DNA of 64,000 nucleotides from RYN-230 sp963793825. GTDB lineage: Bacteria; Actinomycetota; Actinomycetes; Streptosporangiales; Streptosporangiaceae. The stretch covers positions 248,001 to 312,000 of the forward strand of contig CAWCBE010000012.1 of the NCBI GenBank assembly GCA_963793825.1. Reading direction: 5' to 3'. The notes below the pieces were generated by a model. It searched no databases. It was not told where the DNA came from and saw only the letters and a list, made by a program, of their open reading frames with translations. Below, piece after piece: positions 61,224-64,000 of the stretch; the stretch's first letter is position 1, and each line of letters starts with the position of its first letter. The position numbers were made by a program, and so were the translations under genes.

Positions 61224-61673
61224 TCAGCACGGTCCAATGATTTTCGATGAGTTTCTCTTCGGCGTGTCGCGGCCGTCGTTCCGGCGGAGGACGGTGGCGG
61301 CCCGGCGTTCGCCGAGTGCTCGGGCAAGCGCGTCGCGGAGTTGCTGGTTGTCTGCTTCCAGATCGCGGATGCGGCTGGTGGCCGCTTCGAGGCGGCGTAG
61401 CAGCGAGGAATCGGAGGCCCGTTGCCGCTGGGGTGGGACCGGGGTCGAAGGCGCGGCCGGGTTCCGCTGGCGGAGTCGTTCGATCTCGGCGCGCAGGCCG
61501 TCCTGAGCGTAGAGCCAGGACCGGGAGACGCCGGCTTCGCGGGCGACGGCGTCGAAGGTGATGCGCTGGCCGGTGGCGTCCATGCGCCGCAGGGCGGTGA
61601 CGGCGCGCTGGCGGGTCTGCTGAGCCCGGCGCTGGGCGGCCTGGACGACGTGGTGGGAGTTGTCAGCCCGCAT
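61224..61673 (-). CDS. DUF6262 protein (TnpC-like)
   Basis: 149 residues. RRAQQTRQRAVTALRRMDAT and ITFDAVAREAGVSRSWLYAQ form a helix-turn-helix; a coiled coil follows (LLRRLEAATSRIRDLEADNQ, QLRDALARALGERR). This is the layout of TnpC of Tn554-type elements, which influences insertion frequency or orientation. It overlaps the upstream recombinase by 11 bp. Confidence 0.8.
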   Translation of the reverse strand: MRADNSHHVVQAAQRRAQQTRQRAVTALRRMDATGQRITFDAVAREAGVSRSWLYAQDGLRAEIERLRQRNPAAPSTPVPPQRQRASDSSLLRRLEAATSRIRDLEADNQQLRDALARALGERRAATVLRRNDGRDTPKRNSSKIIGPC

Positions 61674-63906
61674 CGGCGGCCTCGGATTCTTCGTCCTTCC
61701 CGATTTCGCTGATCATCTTGTCCAGGTTGCTGAGGACCTGCTGGTTCATCTCCGCGACGCGGGTCTGGCCCTTGCCGGTGGACACCTCGATGAGGGTGAG
61801 CGTGCGGTGACGCTGCCCGCGCAGCTCAGGCAGGAACTCTGGCCCGGAAACGAAGACTGGGCAAGTCAGGCATGCGTTGGCGTGCGGGCAGCTCTTCTGG
61901 ACTGGTAGCCCGCAGTAGCCGTTGGACAGGGTCTGGGTGGCCATGCCGTAGCGGGTCTTGGCCCATTGGGCTTGGTCGAGAGGGCCGTCGGGGTCGAGGG
62001 TGACGTGCTCGCCCTTGATGTTGACCTTGGTGGCCTGTTCCCAATGCCGCCGTACCGTCTGGTCGGTGATTTTGGCGTAGTGCGAGGTCATCCGGTGCGA
62101 ATCATGGTCTAGCAGGACCCGGACGACTTCTTGGGGGACGTCTCGGTTGATGAGCCGGCAGGCGAAGGTATGGCGCCATTGATGGGGTGTCAGGTGCACC
62201 AGCCGACCGTGTTCATCACGGATCTCGCAGGTCTCCAGCCAGCGGCCCAGCATTCGCCGGTAGGTGCCGTCGGCCAGCGGGAGGTTCCCAGAGATGTTGG
62301 CGCGTGGCCGGGGAAACAGGCAGGTCGTGCCGTCCGGCCAGTGGTCCAGTACCCGCCGCTGCTGATCATGGATGGCTGCCTCGAGTTCTTCGTCGATGGG
62401 GACGGCTGCCTCACGTCTCATCTTGGTGTTGAAGTAGCGGAGGTAGGGGGCACCCTGGCCGTCGTGGAGAACGCAGTCGAAGCCGAGGGCCAGGGCGCTG
62501 GAGATCCGCAGACCACAGCGGGTGAGGATGAGAGTGACCAGCCGGCCGGCGGGGCTGGGCCAGCGGTCCAGGTTGGCGGGTGACTCGATCTGGGTCATGA
62601 CGTACTCGGCGAGGCGGCGGTCGACCTGTTCGGGGACCGGCGGGACGTCACCAGGGTAGAAGGCCGCGGTGCCGGGCAGCGTGTCGTCCCACCCGTTCTG
62701 CCGGATGTTCTGGAAGAACAGGTTGAGCCCGCCGATCCGGGTCTGCTTCATGCCGTGTCCGCCGGGCTGGGAGGCGACGTGGGCGAGATAGCGTTCAAGA
62801 AGCGGGCGGTCGACATCGGCGAGAGCGTCGGCACCGGTCAGGGTGAGGAACGTGCTGAAGCAGATGAGCGCGTCTACCCCGCCCCGGGCTGCGCCGATGC
62901 TCAGCCCCGAGGTCAGCCGCAGCCTTGTCCATCGTTTGGCCAGCTCGCGTAGCCAGGGCTGGGTGATGCGGTCAAACCGCAGCCGGGCGCGGGGACAGGG
63001 CCGGCCTGCCGGGATGGTGATGCCGGGAAGTTTGTGGAGCCGCCACACGTCCCGGGGATACTCGATCTCCCAGCCGGTCCCATCGCGCAGCGACTCCAAT
63101 GCGTCACGGGCGTCGATCAAGAACAAGGCCGACTCGCTGGCCTGGGAGTCGGCGCTCTGCCGCCATTGCTGCTCCGACAGGTCCAGCAGGGATGTGACAC
63201 CGACCGCTTTGACGTGGCGGACAGCAGGCATGACCAGGCGTGGAGCGGCGGTGCGGGAGCGGGCATCGTGCCGGCACTGCAACGCGTACTGGATCTCCAT
63301 CTTCAGCTGCGGAGCGAGATCCTGGAGGTCGAAGCAGGCGGTGCCGACGAGCTCGCAGCCGGCGATGAAGCGGCCGGGGTCGGGCCGGCCATGTCGCTGC
63401 CACCGGTCGTTGTGGCCCGCGCAGAAGATCTTCGTCGGATTCGCCACCCAGAGGCTGCAAAATGGCAACCGGCACTCGGCCGCCGTGGTGTCGCTGGGGG
63501 CCAGGTCAGGCGCATCCCACGTGGCCAGGTCCGGTTTGCCAGCGCGGCTCCACCGGTCACGGTGCTTGGAACACAGTCCGTTTCTGGCACCGCGTCCGTA
63601 ACGGCAGCCATCCACTGTGCAGGCAGCCAAAGACCTGCGGCCCCGGACCGGCGGGCCAGGGTCGGCGAGGAAGTCCTCCATCGGCGGGCGGCCACGCTTG
63701 CGGAACCGGATGGCGTGCCCGTTGCACAGCCTTCGCCGGATCGATACCGCCGTCCGGTCACAGTCCTCGACCGCGCACTCGTCGGCGACGAAGACAGGGT
63801 CGTCCGGGGCGGGGACGTAGATTTCGGTGCGGAATTCCGGCCGGACGAGGGCCATCAGCTGCTCCAGCAGCCCCGATCGGCCCGGCAGGTGCTCGACGGC
63901 GGTCAC
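61663..63906 (-). CDS. Tyrosine recombinase (TnpB-like) with N-terminal zinc-knuckle repeats
   Basis: 747 residues. The first 190 hold three Cys/His modules: CAVEDCDRTAVSIRRRLCNG with H, CTVDGCRYGRGARNGLCSKH and CRLPFCSLWVANPTKIFCAG with H. A SAM-like core-binding region follows (GGVDALICFSTFLTLTGADA). Catalytic residues: Arg in LTRCGLRISSALAL, Lys in NTKMRRE, HQWRHTFACRL (HxxR), His in LLDHDSHRMTSHYAK and its Tyr. A Cys cluster also occurs late (CGLPVQKSCPHANACLTCPV). The GTG start overlaps the upstream recombinase stop (GTGA). Confidence 0.88.
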   Translation of the reverse strand: MTAVEHLPGRSGLLEQLMALVRPEFRTEIYVPAPDDPVFVADECAVEDCDRTAVSIRRRLCNGHAIRFRKRGRPPMEDFLADPGPPVRGRRSLAACTVDGCRYGRGARNGLCSKHRDRWSRAGKPDLATWDAPDLAPSDTTAAECRLPFCSLWVANPTKIFCAGHNDRWQRHGRPDPGRFIAGCELVGTACFDLQDLAPQLKMEIQYALQCRHDARSRTAAPRLVMPAVRHVKAVGVTSLLDLSEQQWRQSADSQASESALFLIDARDALESLRDGTGWEIEYPRDVWRLHKLPGITIPAGRPCPRARLRFDRITQPWLRELAKRWTRLRLTSGLSIGAARGGVDALICFSTFLTLTGADALADVDRPLLERYLAHVASQPGGHGMKQTRIGGLNLFFQNIRQNGWDDTLPGTAAFYPGDVPPVPEQVDRRLAEYVMTQIESPANLDRWPSPAGRLVTLILTRCGLRISSALALGFDCVLHDGQGAPYLRYFNTKMRREAAVPIDEELEAAIHDQQRRVLDHWPDGTTCLFPRPRANISGNLPLADGTYRRMLGRWLETCEIRDEHGRLVHLTPHQWRHTFACRLINRDVPQEVVRVLLDHDSHRMTSHYAKITDQTVRRHWEQATKVNIKGEHVTLDPDGPLDQAQWAKTRYGMATQTLSNGYCGLPVQKSCPHANACLTCPVFVSGPEFLPELRGQRHRTLTLIEVSTGKGQTRVAEMNQQVLSNLDKMISEIGKDEESEAADAG

Positions 63907-64000
63907 AGCTGGACCTCCCGGCCGGTGAACCAGCCCGCGGCCTCCAGCGCCTGACGGGCGTCCTCCACGGTGAGGTGACCGTAGGTATCGATCGTCGTGG
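63903..64000 (-). CDS. Tyrosine recombinase (TnpA-like), C-terminal end (partial)
   Basis: The last 31 residues, TTIDTYGHLTVEDARQALEA then AGWFTGREVQL, include the nucleophilic Tyr in DTYGHL, the signature end of a phage-type integrase. The rest lies right of the window. Overlap with the next recombinase implies coupled translation. Confidence 0.8.
   Translation of the reverse strand, partial: TTIDTYGHLTVEDARQALEAAGWFTGREVQL

Larger units (their letters stand above)
61150..64000 (-). mobile_element. Tn554-like transposition module (partial)
   Basis: Three overlapping leftward genes: the end of a tyrosine recombinase, a 747-residue tyrosine recombinase and a small DUF6262 protein, the tnpA-tnpB-tnpC order of Tn554-type elements. 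The element extends beyond the right edge; its left end is presumably near 61150-61220, but I cannot mark it. Confidence 0.65.

Noticed and set aside
1..64000. tRNA, rRNA or tmRNA genes
   Set aside because: No cloverleaf or conserved rRNA sequence noticed on either strand.

Overview
The window is very GC-rich DNA with frequent GTG starts, ATGA/GTGA overlaps between genes, GAF-ANTAR, DUF3052 and DUF1918 proteins, a Rv1733c-like membrane protein and a single-chain CydDC. These point to an actinomycete, probably a soil filamentous or sporulating type. The genus cannot be told from the sequence.

Layout. 1-7.5 kb: a BMP-type nucleoside ABC importer (lipoprotein end, ATPase, two permeases) overlapping a purine nucleoside phosphorylase and followed by a phosphosugar mutase, i.e. 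nucleoside uptake and salvage. 7.5-11.2 kb: a kinase sensor-domain remnant, a large membrane protein, an XdhC-like protein and a sugar-permease remnant. 11.3-16.7 kb: an L-arabinose locus (LacI-type regulator with a TGTTA/TAACA operator, araB, araD, araA, collapsed transporter pieces), all carrying small indels. 16.7-35.3 kb: a DosR/DevR-like hypoxia or dormancy neighbourhood with a DevR-DevS pair, a USP remnant, a Rv1733c-like protein, a b6-type cytochrome, an alcohol dehydrogenase, GAF-ANTAR, a cyclic-nucleotide-binding protein, GAPDH, a PPOX-fold protein, CydDC beside a collapsed cydA/cydB, and DUF1918. Candidate DevR boxes of the GGGACTTnnGnCCC type recur between these genes.

35.8-52.7 kb: the most striking structure, a direct tandem duplication of a 7.8-kb cassette encoding a GNAT/NDP-forming acyl-CoA synthetase, phosphoketolase (Xfp), acetate kinase (AckA), a small Cys-motif membrane protein and a divergent membrane protein. 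The cassette would turn sugar phosphates into acetyl-phosphate, then ATP plus acetate, then acetyl-CoA or protein acetylation. In copy A a 5-bp difference fuses Xfp to AckA in frame. In copy B an IS3-family element sits in a target whose empty version survives at the end of copy A. A DevR-like box lies upstream of each copy.

52.7-64 kb: a universal stress protein, an IS110-family recombinase with a long 5' non-coding flank, an MFS exporter with a TetR regulator and a visible promoter/operator, an AlkB-like dioxygenase, uracil-DNA glycosylase, a pirin, a DUF2178/XRE pair with an apparently leaderless promoter, an IS5-type remnant and a Tn554-like tnpA-tnpB-tnpC set running off the right edge.

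Caution: many genes carry one or more single-base frameshifts, often a shortened G or C run, and several are collapsed by internal deletions. Part of this is likely sequence error. Genes marked pseudogene because of frameshifts may be intact in the organism.
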